In this document: positions 7,685 through 16,221 of the stretch, piece by piece
Numbering within the stretch: the first letter of the stretch is position 1
Layout: the number at the start of each line of letters is the position of its first letter
Assembly: GCA_050949165.1 (NCBI GenBank)
Contig: JBMNFF010000012.1
Coordinates: forward strand, 1 to 64,000
Source of the DNA: DAIOXA01 sp050949165
GTDB lineage: Bacteria; Bacillota; Proteinivoracia; UBA4975
Direction: 5' to 3'
Length of the DNA: 64,000 bases
Made by a program: the position numbers and the translations under genes
The notes under the pieces: model-generated
Told to the model about the DNA's origin: nothing
The model's input: the letters and a program-made list of their open reading frames with translations, nothing else
The model's database searches: none

Positions 7685-8881
7685 ATGTTACATATAGTTG
7701 TATTTATCGGTTTGATTGTTATCTTGGTTATTGCCCTGGCAGGGATTTTATTTCGCGCAGCATTTTATGCCATTGCCTGCATGAGGAAAAAAGTGAAGAC
7801 CAAGCAGCTTCTTCGCCTGAAGAGAGCGGTGATATTCTTCGCCATCGCTGTGCTATTGAATGCGGGATTGATTTGCCTTTCGCAACTCACCGCTTCCACG
7901 CCGCCCATTGTCGATGAAAACGGCAACAGGCCCGAAAACAGCATTGCCGAGCTCAGACAACTTGAGCTGAACGGCAGAAAGCAGTGGATCAGCATGAGGG
8001 GTTGGGATAGAAATGCGCCAGTCCTGCTCTTTTTGGCCGGGGGCCCCGGCGGCACGCAGATGGCTGCGGTGCGGCATGAACTGGCAGAGTTGGAGAAGCA
8101 TTTCGTCGTTGTCAATTGGGATCAGCCCGGCTCCGGGAAGTCCTATTATGCCGAAAGAGTCAAAAACATCACTGCCCAAACCTATATTGAGGACGGTCAC
8201 GCCCTCACAGAATACTTAAAGGAACGCTTTTCACAGGAAAAGATATACCTGGTTGGTGAGTCTTGGGGCAGCGCCCTGGGAATCTTCCTGATTGATGAGT
8301 ATCCGGAGTCCTACCATGCAATGATTGGCACGGGGCAAATGGTGGACTTTGCCGAAACCGAGCGGATGGACTATGGGAAAGCATTGGAAATCGCGCAAAC
8401 CAAAGGCGATACCGCTTTGATAGAACGGCTGATAGCAAATGGTGAACCGCCCTATTACGGGAAGGATGTAACCTGGAAAAGCGCAGTGTACCTTAACTAT
8501 CTCAGCGCCTATATGACAAGCAATCCCAATATTTACAACCCCGGCTACAATACCCTTCGCGACATCGCTTCCGCAGAATATGGGCTGCTGGATAAGATCA
8601 ACTTTTTTCGGGGAATCGTCAACACATTTAACCATGTGTACCAACAGCTTTATGCCATCGATTTGCGAACTGATTACACGAAACTGGATGTGCCTGTCTA
8701 CTTTTTCCTGGGCCGGCATGATGTCAATGCGCCGACAGCGCTGGCGGAGCAATATGTGCAAGCCCTGGATGCCCCGGAAAAAAGGATTGTGTGGTTTGAG
8801 CACTCCGGCCACAACCCATGGATTAACGAGCCGGATAAGTTTGTAAGGGAGGTCTTGGCATGTTTTTCGGAAACAGAATAA
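7685..8881 (+). CDS. alpha/beta hydrolase, proline-iminopeptidase-like
   Basis: A 398-residue protein. Two N-terminal hydrophobic segments (~2-25 and ~40-62) suggest membrane anchoring with the catalytic domain outside. The hydrolase core has the oxyanion stretch LAGGPGGTQ, the nucleophile elbow VGESWGSALG, and a final catalytic His in EHSGHNPW, with the acid probably in LGRHDVNAP. This pattern is that of S33 peptidases and related esterases. Start at ATG after GGAGGG. The 3' end overlaps the next gene by 22 bases. Substrate undetermined. Confidence 0.85.
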   Translation: MLHIVVFIGLIVILVIALAGILFRAAFYAIACMRKKVKTKQLLRLKRAVIFFAIAVLLNAGLICLSQLTASTPPIVDENGNRPENSIAELRQLELNGRKQWISMRGWDRNAPVLLFLAGGPGGTQMAAVRHELAELEKHFVVVNWDQPGSGKSYYAERVKNITAQTYIEDGHALTEYLKERFSQEKIYLVGESWGSALGIFLIDEYPESYHAMIGTGQMVDFAETERMDYGKALEIAQTKGDTALIERLIANGEPPYYGKDVTWKSAVYLNYLSAYMTSNPNIYNPGYNTLRDIASAEYGLLDKINFFRGIVNTFNHVYQQLYAIDLRTDYTKLDVPVYFFLGRHDVNAPTALAEQYVQALDAPEKRIVWFEHSGHNPWINEPDKFVREVLACFSETE

Positions 8882-9261
8882 GGAAGCGTAACAATCCAGT
8901 GCTTTTTCTGGTCCTGGTCATTGGTATCATTATTGCGAGCCCGGCTTGCTCCCCAGCAAAGGGCAGCATTCTGATTCTTGAGAATCCAAAAGGCACGGGA
9001 TTTACAATGGACTTCAAGGAATGGAGCTCACAGAACAAGTGTGAATTATCCCTGGACAAGAATGACGTGTTGCAGGTTGATATTGACCGTGAAGGCGGGG
9101 AAATCGCCCTTGTAATCAGCGGGAAAAACGGCAGCGAACCTTACCTGGGAAATAACCTTAAGTCTATTGCATTCACAGTAACGATGCCGGAAGCGGACAG
9201 GTATGAGATCCGGATTATTGGCAAGAATGCAACCGGAAAGGTTACGGTCAAATGTGAATAA
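8860..9261 (+). CDS. putative lipoprotein
   Basis: A 133-residue protein with a basic N-terminus, a hydrophobic segment (~14-28) and a lipobox-like IASPAC at ~26-31, so probably attached to the outer face of the membrane. The remainder is a beta-rich domain of unknown family. It overlaps the end of the hydrolase gene by 22 bases, implying translational coupling and perhaps a shared surface role. An intrinsic terminator follows. Confidence 0.65.
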   Translation: MFFGNRIRKRNNPVLFLVLVIGIIIASPACSPAKGSILILENPKGTGFTMDFKEWSSQNKCELSLDKNDVLQVDIDREGGEIALVISGKNGSEPYLGNNLKSIAFTVTMPEADRYEIRIIGKNATGKVTVKCE

Positions 9262-9272
9262 TCCTGCCAAGC

Positions 9273-9308
9273 AAGGCAGGCGGAGGCACGCCCCCGCCTG
9301 CCTTTGTT
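9273..9308 (+). terminator. intrinsic terminator
   Basis: An 11-bp perfect stem, AAGGCAGGCGG with its complement at 9294-9304, leads into a T-rich stretch. It closes the 7121-9261 gene group. Confidence 0.8.
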
Positions 9309-9348
9309 TGCACAGGGAAATGCAAGAATAAAGATTAAGTTGTCTGAG

Positions 9349-9391
9349 TTGGGGAAATAGGATGGAAAACCTTCGCTAACATGCTAAAATA
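9349..9391 (+). promoter_or_regulatory. possible promoter upstream of the serine hydrolase
   Basis: TTGGGGAAATAGGAT and TAACATGCTAAAATA are near-copies of two blocks at 12332-12361, but here they are separated by 13 extra bases. The right block carries an extended -10 (TGCTAAAAT). Further on, GCAATATT at 9435-9442 and AATATTGC at 9471-9478 form an 8-bp inverted repeat. The assignment is tentative. Confidence 0.35.
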
Positions 9392-9559
9392 GCTTTGTTA
9401 ATTAGAATGATTATTTTATCGCGGGTTATAGACAGCAATATTGAGACCTGAGGGGCAATCTGCTAGTCAAAATATTGCACAGTGCAGAATATGAGATCTT
9501 ACAAGAGTGCGTTGCCTGCTGGCAGTCTTTATTGGGACAGGCGAATTGGAGGGATATCG

Positions 9560-11065
9560 ATGATAAAGTGTGAAGCCGCGCGTCCAACAGTCAGGAAGCG
9601 CGCCATAAGCATCCTCATAATCGCAGCCTTCGTCATAGGTTTCTTTGGCGCCGCCGCCCTTGCCCTGTATTTGCCGGACAGAAAAATAAAGACTCATTCG
9701 CCGACGGAAGAGTTCGCGGCTTTTCTGGATTCCAGAGCCCCGAAGCTGATGGGGTTATACGGAATACCGGGAGTCAGTATTGCCCTTGTCAGAGACGGGC
9801 AGATTGTATATTCGGCAGCCTACGGTGAAGCTAACCAAAAGACTGGACTGAAAATGACGGTAGACATGCCTATGCGCGTTCAATCCATATCTAAATCTGT
9901 AACAGCGTGGGCAGTGCTGAAGCTGGTGGAGGAAGGGAAGCTGAATCTGGATGAGCCCGTCGAAACATACCTCAAGGGGTGGAAATTGCCTGCTTCAGAC
10001 TATCCACCGGATGGTGTGACGGTTAAGCGGCTGCTCTGTCATACTGCAGGAATGCCCCTTGGCGATGTTTTTGCGCTCTACTCCCCGGACGAGACCATGC
10101 CTTCTCTGAAAGTAAGCCTGACCCGTACGGCAATCCTGTTTCAATCACCCGGAAAAGGCTTTTCCTATTCCAATGTCGGGTATAACTTGCTGGAGCTTGT
10201 GATTGAGGAGGTTACGGGAAGGGATTTCGCGGAATATATGAAAAACGAGATCCTCTATCCCCTCGGCATATATCATTCGGATTTCGAGTGGAGTGAAAAA
10301 ACTTTGGCTTCTGCGCCCCTCGGGTATACGCTGAATGGAAAGTCGGTTCCCCCCTATCGTTACCCTGAAAGGGCGTCTGGAGGATTGATTGCTACGGCGG
10401 AGGATATCGCCCTTTTCTGCATCGCGGGGATGCCGGATTTTTCTGATCAGCGGGTGCTTACACGCCCTTCCATTGAACATCTCTATTTGGGGCAGGCCGA
10501 AGGCCTTGGAATATATAGCGCGGTCTTTGATTCCTACGGCTTTGGCTATTATACTGAGGAGCTTTCGGGCGAACTGGCGGTGTCCCACGGCGGGCAGGGA
10601 ACCGGCTGGATGAGCCATTTTCATGCGGTGCCTGAAACGGGAGATGCGATTGTAATTTTAACAAACAGCCAACGAAGTTGGCCGTTCATCTCCAGCCTCC
10701 TGAAGGGATGGGCGCGCTGGCGCGGATTTTCTCCGCCCGGCATGACGATTATCCTCTTAGGGGAATGTCTTTTGTGGGGATTGGTTGGCCTGATTATCTC
10801 AATAACACTCTGTCTTATAGCGAATATTGTCAGGAAAATTATGAAGGGCGACCTAAGGACCAATTCCATGCAGCGGATTGCGGGGAAACCATCACGCATA
10901 ATCAAAATCGGAATTTCTCTTTCGATATTCGCTGTTCTTTTGTGGGCTCTTTGTCAAAAATACTTGTTCCTTACTTCCGTATTTCCGGTCTCATCGATAT
11001 GGCTAGGGGTGTGTGCCGCCGCGTTTTCGTTGGCACTGCTCATAGAGTCGCTTTGCCATCAATGA
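9560..11065 (+). CDS. membrane-anchored serine hydrolase (beta-lactamase/PBP-like)
   Basis: A 501-residue protein of the class C beta-lactamase/esterase family. It has an N-terminal membrane segment (~15-38), the SxxK nucleophile motif in QSISKS near residue 112, a YSN motif (YSNVGYN), and HGGQGTG replacing the usual KTG triad. About three hydrophobic segments follow at the C-terminus. The ATG at 9560 was chosen because GGAGGG precedes it, rather than an in-frame start at 9482. The catalytic domain should lie outside the cell, acting on peptidoglycan peptides or esters. Substrate unknown. Confidence 0.87.
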   Translation: MIKCEAARPTVRKRAISILIIAAFVIGFFGAAALALYLPDRKIKTHSPTEEFAAFLDSRAPKLMGLYGIPGVSIALVRDGQIVYSAAYGEANQKTGLKMTVDMPMRVQSISKSVTAWAVLKLVEEGKLNLDEPVETYLKGWKLPASDYPPDGVTVKRLLCHTAGMPLGDVFALYSPDETMPSLKVSLTRTAILFQSPGKGFSYSNVGYNLLELVIEEVTGRDFAEYMKNEILYPLGIYHSDFEWSEKTLASAPLGYTLNGKSVPPYRYPERASGGLIATAEDIALFCIAGMPDFSDQRVLTRPSIEHLYLGQAEGLGIYSAVFDSYGFGYYTEELSGELAVSHGGQGTGWMSHFHAVPETGDAIVILTNSQRSWPFISSLLKGWARWRGFSPPGMTIILLGECLLWGLVGLIISITLCLIANIVRKIMKGDLRTNSMQRIAGKPSRIIKIGISLSIFAVLLWALCQKYLFLTSVFPVSSIWLGVCAAAFSLALLIESLCHQ

Positions 11066-11117
11066 TCAGAAGCATTTAATTGATTTGGACATCGATTGAC
11101 GAAGCATATCAATCTAT

Positions 11118-11163
11118 TACCCTCGATAAATGTTCATGGGAACATATCGAGGGTATATTTTTA
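11118..11163 (+). terminator. intrinsic terminator
   Basis: A 10-bp perfect stem, TACCCTCGAT with ATCGAGGGTA, is followed by TATATTTTTT. It lies downstream of the serine hydrolase. Confidence 0.8.
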
Positions 11164-11248
11164 CATAAAAACCCAACGGGTTAGGAATGAGCTGAGATTT
11201 GCAGCTGCTGTTCTTTTAGTCCAATAGCCTAATACAATTCATATCGTA

Positions 11249-11277
11249 TTGACATAAATTGATACTGAATCAATATA
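11249..11277 (+). promoter_or_regulatory. promoter of the DUF2935 gene
   Basis: TTGACA at 11249-11254 is followed after 17 bases by AATATA (11272-11277), about 19 bases before the GTG start. Confidence 0.55.
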
Positions 11278-11295
11278 TTACAGGAGGAAGTAATC

Positions 11296-12213
11296 GTGCT
11301 CACAAGCGGTGAATTTATAAAGCAGTCCCTGGGCTTACACCTGTTTTTTGCCAGAATCATGAAAGAACACTCTTTTTTCCTTCAGGTGGGATTTACGCCG
11401 AGGGATGCGAATTTTGCTCAGCAGGCAGACGCCTTTCGCAGGGAATTTGACGGGATTTTAGGGGAAGCCATTCCCCTTGCAAATGGCGTCGTAAATCCTG
11501 TGGTCCTGCAATCAGGAGAGGTAATAACGCCTTTCACTTTAGATGCAGAACTGGCAACCATATTCTTTACAGGGGTTCAGATACCGACTCAACTGACACA
11601 GGAAGAAGCAGAACTGGAGGGCGGAGGGAAAATGCCGCCCGACCCGGCGCTTGAACGACAAGTATCCGCCCTCAACCAAAGGGCAAGGAATGCGACCGCT
11701 GGATTAATTCATTTTAAAAGAGATATTCTGTCCGATGTCTTGAGCTGCCAGATGTTTACCTTTAATTATCCCCTGTTGATCATACACATTCTTCGCGAGG
11801 CAGAATTATACCTGGAGCAGCTCAGAAGACTTCAGGACAGAAAGGGGATCAATCTGGAAAGAGATGCTCTGGAATTAGAATTCTTCTGGAACAGGCAAAT
11901 GGCCGAACACGCCAAGTTTATCCGGGGTTTACTCGACCCCACCGAGAACGCTTTAATCAAGCAAGCGAATAATTTTGGAAAAGAGTTTGATGAGTTGACC
12001 GAAGAAGCTTTGGAAGCAATCGGCGCCTGCGCTCCACCGGATAGAGTCACCGCCCAAAGCTTAAGGGCCACAAAAGATTTACGCAACTTCAAAGCAGCCG
12101 GCACAGAGGGCATCCTCGCCTGTCAAATAAGGTCGATTATAATACCGCTCTTGGGCGATCATGTCTTGCGGGAGGCCAATCATTATTTGCGGTTGCTCAG
12201 GATGTTTCAGTAA
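11296..12213 (+). CDS. DUF2935 domain-containing protein
   Basis: A 305-residue, largely helical protein with two similar halves (~1-150 and ~165-305). Each half has a His/Glu pattern (FARIMKEHSFFL and WNRQMAEHAKFIRGL) suggestive of a helical-bundle metal site. DUF2935 is common in Bacilli and Clostridia, often in sporulating species, with no assigned function. The GTG start follows CAGGAGG. It stands alone with its own promoter. Confidence 0.88.
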   Translation: MLTSGEFIKQSLGLHLFFARIMKEHSFFLQVGFTPRDANFAQQADAFRREFDGILGEAIPLANGVVNPVVLQSGEVITPFTLDAELATIFFTGVQIPTQLTQEEAELEGGGKMPPDPALERQVSALNQRARNATAGLIHFKRDILSDVLSCQMFTFNYPLLIIHILREAELYLEQLRRLQDRKGINLERDALELEFFWNRQMAEHAKFIRGLLDPTENALIKQANNFGKEFDELTEEALEAIGACAPPDRVTAQSLRATKDLRNFKAAGTEGILACQIRSIIIPLLGDHVLREANHYLRLLRMFQ

Positions 12214-12331
12214 AGTTTGTTGCGAAATTTGATTCCCCCGTGATGGATAACATTTATAAAATCAAGCATGCGTAAGACCGGTACCCTCCGGTCGATTTTT
12301 CTTTAAGTAGACTTGTTACTCGCCCCAACAA

Positions 12332-12360
12332 TTGGAGAAACAGGATTAACATGCTAGAAT
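12332..12360 (+). promoter_or_regulatory. promoter of the GNAT gene at 12461
   Basis: TTGGAG at 12332 and TAGAAT at 12355 are separated by 17 bases, with a TG extension (TGCTAGAAT). Confidence 0.6.
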
Positions 12361-12460
12361 AATAAAAACTGTGAGCAGGAATTGGGACGTAAACCAATAG
12401 GCCAGGTGGATGAGCTGACGACTACAGGTTTCAAGTAAATGACATGTTGAGGTGGTGGCA

Positions 12461-12940
12461 ATGGATATTCGCTCAATCGAGGACGTACCCAGAGACAAAA
12501 TAACGGAGTTTTTCAGATTGCATTGGGGAAGCCCCGAAATAGTAGTATCTAGCGGAATATATAACTGCAGTGAATTAGACGGCTTCGCCGTTATAAAAGA
12601 AGAAGATGAAATCATCGGCTTAATCACGTATGTAATCAGAGACAACCAGTGCGAGATTATCTCTTTAGACAGTGTCGAAGAAGGAAAAGGGATTGGCACT
12701 GCTTTGGTTAAGAAGGTGGAAGATGCCGCTGCCGAGAGAAAGTGCAAATTTATTAAGCTGGTAACGACAAACGATAATCTGCTGGCCTTAAAGTTTTACC
12801 AAAAACGCGGCTTTGTTCTGTCCAAGATTCTTAATAATGCAGTTGAGAAAGCGAGAGAGCTGAAACCGGAGATACCTCTCATTGGCAATTACGGCATACC
12901 AATCAGAGATGAGATCGAGCTGGTAAAGCTCATAAACTAA
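12461..12940 (+). CDS. GNAT family N-acetyltransferase
   Basis: A 159-residue acetyltransferase. The acetyl-CoA loop is EEGKGIGTALVKKVE near residue 75, followed by the C-terminal motif NLLALKFYQKRGF. Two in-frame GTG codons lie upstream; the ATG is preferred with TTGAGG upstream. An N-terminal HWGSPEIV stretch is shared with a subset of small-molecule GNATs. The substrate cannot be told from sequence. It is followed by a second, unrelated GNAT. Confidence 0.85.
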   Translation: MDIRSIEDVPRDKITEFFRLHWGSPEIVVSSGIYNCSELDGFAVIKEEDEIIGLITYVIRDNQCEIISLDSVEEGKGIGTALVKKVEDAAAERKCKFIKLVTTNDNLLALKFYQKRGFVLSKILNNAVEKARELKPEIPLIGNYGIPIRDEIELVKLIN

Positions 12941-13017
12941 GGGTCTACAGATCTGCAGGCTTCCTGTTTCATAGGGACCGAGAGTAAAATTATTTATAGT
13001 GGGAGGGGGAGGGCTAC

Positions 13018-13521
13018 ATGAAGATTGTCAGGGCGACGGTGGACAGAGCAGAAGATATTGGTTACGTTCATGCAATGTCCTGGAGGCAAGCCTATCATGG
13101 GATGGTCCCAAAAGAGTTCCTTGATAACTTCACCCCTGAAAAACGGGCAGATAGTTACAGAAAAACGTTGCCAACCAGTCAGGAGGAGTATTACGTAGCT
13201 TATTTAAACGGGCAGCCGATGGGAATGCTGGTGTTTGGGAAATCCCAGGATGATGATGCCGATGAAAGCGTTGGCGAAATCCATGCCATCTATTTGCTGG
13301 CCGATTATTGGGACAAGGGATACGGCAGGCAACTGATGGATTTTGCCGTCAACCGCCTCAAGGAATTATCATGTTGCAAGGTTACTCTGTGGGTTATGGA
13401 AGAGAATAATAGAGCGAGAAGGTTTTACGAAAGGTATGGCTGGGTTTTGGACGGCTCCAAAAGGCAAATAAACCTTGGAAAACCCTTTGTCATAATCAGG
13501 TACGTCTATTCTATTAAATAG
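13018..13521 (+). CDS. GNAT family N-acetyltransferase
   Basis: A 167-residue acetyltransferase with DIGYVHAMSWRQAYHG near the N-terminus, typical of the RimI/phosphinothricin-like group. The acetyl-CoA loop is around YWDKGYGRQLMDFA, with ENNRARRFYERYGW near the end. The ATG follows GGGAGGGGGAGG. The substrate is unknown. It is only distantly similar to the neighbouring GNAT, so not a recent duplication. Confidence 0.87.
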   Translation: MKIVRATVDRAEDIGYVHAMSWRQAYHGMVPKEFLDNFTPEKRADSYRKTLPTSQEEYYVAYLNGQPMGMLVFGKSQDDDADESVGEIHAIYLLADYWDKGYGRQLMDFAVNRLKELSCCKVTLWVMEENNRARRFYERYGWVLDGSKRQINLGKPFVIIRYVYSIK

Positions 13522-13559
13522 CCAGAGAGGTATAGGCAGAGAATAAGTTTGGTATTCTT

Positions 13560-13673
13560 CGGGACGCTTCGGAAAGTATTAGACTATTTGCACCGGCAAG
13601 GTCAAAATGTTGGGAGGAAAGCATGTTTAAGTTATTTAGCAAACGGGATGCAAGTATAAAACTATTTGCACCG
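13560..13673 (+). repeat. partial 5' duplication upstream of the IIA-Glc gene
   Basis: The stretch 13560-13595 repeats, with divergence, 13644-13673 inside the gene, including an identical CTATTTGCACCG (13584 and 13662, exactly 78 bases apart). In the gene's frame the upstream copy reads RDASESIRLFAPA against RDASIKLFAPM in the gene. It looks like a relic tandem duplication of the 5' coding end. Confidence 0.6.
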
Positions 13674-14105
13674 ATGTCAGGCGAAATTGTCAAGTTAGAG
13701 GATGTTCCCGATCCAGTCTTCGCTGGGAAAATGATTGGGGATGGTTTGGCCATCGATCCTGTGGATGGGGAGGTTTTTGCTCCCTGTGCCGGAAAGGTAG
13801 TGCAAGTATTCCCGACAAAACACGCGCTGGGAATTCACACCAAGGAAGGTGTTGACGTCCTTATTCACATCGGCATAGATACGGTAGGCCTCAAAGGTCA
13901 AGGTTTTAAAGCTTTCATTTCTGAAGGCGATGATGTAAGAATGGGCGATAAACTGCTTGAAGTCGATTTGGAGTACATTAAGGAAAATGCCAAATCCACC
14001 ATTACCCCTGTGCTGATTACAAATATGGATAAGGTTCAAGATATATCCTTCGGAGAAGGAAGGGTAGCCAGCAAGAAAGATGTGCTGATGGAACTAAGGT
14101 ATTAA
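13623..14105 (+). CDS. PTS glucose-type EIIA component
   Basis: A 160-residue soluble IIA-Glc domain. The phospho-accepting His lies in VLIHIGIDTV near residue 80, and the partner His in KHALGIHTKEG near residue 65. It would take phosphate from HPr and pass it to a IIB domain. No IIB/IIC or EI/HPr gene is adjacent. The mannitol-type PTS at 52.5-54.3 kb has its own IIA of a different fold, so this protein must serve a transporter elsewhere or play a regulatory role. ATG after GGGAGG. Confidence 0.92.
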   Translation: MFKLFSKRDASIKLFAPMSGEIVKLEDVPDPVFAGKMIGDGLAIDPVDGEVFAPCAGKVVQVFPTKHALGIHTKEGVDVLIHIGIDTVGLKGQGFKAFISEGDDVRMGDKLLEVDLEYIKENAKSTITPVLITNMDKVQDISFGEGRVASKKDVLMELRY

Positions 14106-14160
14106 GACTATCCCCCTGCTAGAGTCAACTGACCTTGAATGCTGTACGCTGACCTTTCGC

Positions 14161-14186
14161 AGCCGTGCCTGGATGGCACGGCTCTA
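14161..14186 (+). terminator. probable terminator after IIA-Glc
   Basis: A 9-bp perfect stem, AGCCGTGCC with GGCACGGCT, loop TGGAT; only a weak T-tract follows. Confidence 0.5.
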
Positions 14187-14215
14187 ATTTGCCACTAGAC
14201 AAGGGAGAAAATTGA

Positions 14216-14578
14216 ATGCAAATCGTGGCGAGTACATTGCCGCACAACCTGATAGCATCCAAGCTCATCAATATTCACGGGGAGGCCATCATGGTGGATG
14301 AAAGGTATGTTATCACTGAGGCCGAGAGGGAGAAGGTGCTGAAAAACTATATCAAGGAAGGGAGGATTACTACTCTTCCCAGCAAGGAGAAGCGGAAAAT
14401 CATCATCCTTCAATACATCATCGGCAAATTTGACCCGAAACGGAAATATGTCGAAAAAGAAGTCAATGAAATCCTCAAAGGTATGATTGATGACCATGTA
14501 ACCGTCAGGAGGCATCTCATTGATTATGGGTTCATGGGTAGGAACAAGGATTGCAGCGAGTACTGGGTAAAGGGTTAA
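14216..14578 (+). CDS. DUF2087 domain-containing protein
   Basis: A 120-residue protein whose DUF2087 domain covers ~residues 35-115 (KVLKNYIKEGRITTLP, YVEKEVNEIL, RRHLIDYGFMGR). This is a small winged-helix-like module often linked to ArsR-type or metal-related regulators. Two starts are plausible: 14216 (AAGGGAG upstream) and 14291 (GGGGAGG upstream). The second gives a 95-residue protein closer to the domain length. The first is reported because it has a complete binding site. Confidence 0.82.
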   Translation: MQIVASTLPHNLIASKLINIHGEAIMVDERYVITEAEREKVLKNYIKEGRITTLPSKEKRKIIILQYIIGKFDPKRKYVEKEVNEILKGMIDDHVTVRRHLIDYGFMGRNKDCSEYWVKG

Positions 14579-14617
14579 ACCATATGATAGAATTATCAAA
14601 GATCCGGTTAAAGGAGG

Positions 14618-14986
14618 ATGACAGTGACCAGGCACAAAATATATACCATGAGTTTCGCAAAGGTCTATCCCCTCTATGTAGCTAAGGCAGAGAAAAAGGG
14701 ACGGACGCAGGCAGAAGTTGATGAAATCATCTGCTGGTTGACAGGATATAGCCAGGAAGAGTTGGATGCTCAGTTGGAGAAACAGGTTGACTTTGAAACC
14801 TTTTTTGCCGAAGCGCCGCAGCCCAATCCTGCCCGGTCTCTTATCAAGGGAGTGGTTTGCGGGGTGCGCGTGGAGGATATCGAAGAACCGCTGATGCGGG
14901 AAATCCGCTATTTGGATAAGCTGGTCGATGAGCTGGCAAGGGGTAAGGTCATGGAGAAGATCTTGCGTAATTCTTCGCAAGCATAA
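14618..14986 (+). CDS. DUF2200 domain-containing protein
   Basis: A 122-residue protein matching DUF2200, with the signature KIYTMSFAKVYPLYVAKAEKKGR at its start, DEIICWLTGYSQEEL in the middle and MREIRYLDKLVDELA near the end. The family is conserved in many bacteria but functionally uncharacterised. ATG (via GTG-rich context) follows AAGGAGG. It is 39 bases after the DUF2087 gene and probably co-transcribed, then closed by a terminator. Confidence 0.9.
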   Translation: MTVTRHKIYTMSFAKVYPLYVAKAEKKGRTQAEVDEIICWLTGYSQEELDAQLEKQVDFETFFAEAPQPNPARSLIKGVVCGVRVEDIEEPLMREIRYLDKLVDELARGKVMEKILRNSSQA

Positions 14987-15006
14987 TCTAGGATGTGCAT
15001 ACTAAT

Positions 15007-15036
15007 AGAGCCTGAGCGGAAGCGTTGGCTCTTTTT
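15007..15036 (+). terminator. intrinsic terminator
   Basis: A 6-bp stem, AGAGCC with GGCTCT, leads directly into TTTTTC. Confidence 0.7.
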
Positions 15037-15047
15037 CTATATGGGCA

Positions 15048-15076
15048 TTGAAGGTTTATATAAGCCATGGTATTAT
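15048..15076 (+). promoter_or_regulatory. promoter of psuK-psuG
   Basis: TTGAAG at 15048 and TATTAT at 15071 are separated by 17 bases, about 50 bases before the psuK start. Confidence 0.65.
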
Positions 15077-15123
15077 TGTATAAGCATTAGCTTACTGTTT
15101 CAGTAAAAGTTAGGGGGGTGCGT

Positions 15124-16206
15124 ATGACCAATAGAGAGCAGGAAATATTGCAGCTAATAAGGAAAAACCCGATGATCTCTCAGCAACGCCTGGCAGATAT
15201 CCTTGGCATCACCCGCTCCTCGGTGGCTGTCCATATCTCCAACCTGATTAAGAAGGGCCGCATTGCCGGCAAAGGGTATATAGTTAATGATGAGGAGTAT
15301 GTAATGGTGGTGGGTGGGGTTAATGTAGACATCATAGGTTTCCCCAACGCGACCCTGCTGCCCAGGGATTCTAACCCGGGAAGGGTAAAAATATCACCGG
15401 GCGGGGTGGGCAGAAATATCGCCGAAAATCTGGTTAAGCTTGGAGTATATACCCGGCTCATAAGCGCCATAGGGGATGACATTCATGGGCATAAGATATT
15501 GGATGAAGCAAGACTAATAGGCCTCGATATGCAGGATTCACTAATCCTCCAAGAACCCACATCAACTTATATGGCTGTTCTTGACGAAAAAGGCGATATG
15601 AATGTGGCCATATCCCACATGGACGCCATCGAGAAGATCAGTATCGATTTCATCAGGCAAAAGAAGGCTTTGATCGAGAACGCCAAGGCCTGTGTTATTG
15701 ATACCAACATCCCGAGGGAAGTCATTGAGTATGTAATTACACATTGCCAAAAGACAGTTTTCTTTTTGGATACGGTATCCACGGGGAAAGCGCAAAAGGT
15801 TAAAGATTTAATTGGACACTTTCACACCATAAAGCCGAACAAGATTGAGGCGGAGATATTATCTGGCATCCCAATTGACAATCAGGCAGATTTGGAGGCC
15901 TGCGCCGCGTATTTTTTGGATCTCGGTGTCAATAGAGTATTTATAAGTCTTGGCGCTGAAGGGCTGTATTATAGTGATGGTGTGAGCAAGAGCCATATTC
16001 CCGGACAAAAAATAAGGGTGGTAAATGCTACAGGAGCAGGAGACGCGTTTATGGCAGCCTTGGCTTACTGTTACTGCCGGGGTTTTGATATTGATTACTG
16101 TGCAAGATTTGCCATGGCGGCGTCCAGGCTGGCATTATCCCATGAAGATACCATAAACCCAAAGATGTCGGTGGAAAACGTACTTAGTCTGATGAAAGAA
16201 GCTTAA
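15124..16206 (+). CDS. psuK: PfkB-family pseudouridine kinase with N-terminal HTH
   Basis: A 360-residue protein. An N-terminal winged helix (~1-55; MISQQRLADILGITRSSVAV) precedes a ribokinase/PfkB domain with VVGGVNVDIIGFP, SPGGVGRNIAENL and the ATP/anion-hole motif VNATGAGDAFMAAL. This HTH-kinase architecture next to psuG is the usual form of pseudouridine kinase, which makes pseudouridine-5'-phosphate. The HTH may let the kinase regulate its own operon. ATG 15124 is preferred to the upstream GTG because AGGGGG lies 8 bases before it. Confidence 0.88.
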   Translation: MTNREQEILQLIRKNPMISQQRLADILGITRSSVAVHISNLIKKGRIAGKGYIVNDEEYVMVVGGVNVDIIGFPNATLLPRDSNPGRVKISPGGVGRNIAENLVKLGVYTRLISAIGDDIHGHKILDEARLIGLDMQDSLILQEPTSTYMAVLDEKGDMNVAISHMDAIEKISIDFIRQKKALIENAKACVIDTNIPREVIEYVITHCQKTVFFLDTVSTGKAQKVKDLIGHFHTIKPNKIEAEILSGIPIDNQADLEACAAYFLDLGVNRVFISLGAEGLYYSDGVSKSHIPGQKIRVVNATGAGDAFMAALAYCYCRGFDIDYCARFAMAASRLALSHEDTINPKMSVENVLSLMKEA

Positions 16207-16221
16207 GAAGGAGGTCCGAAA

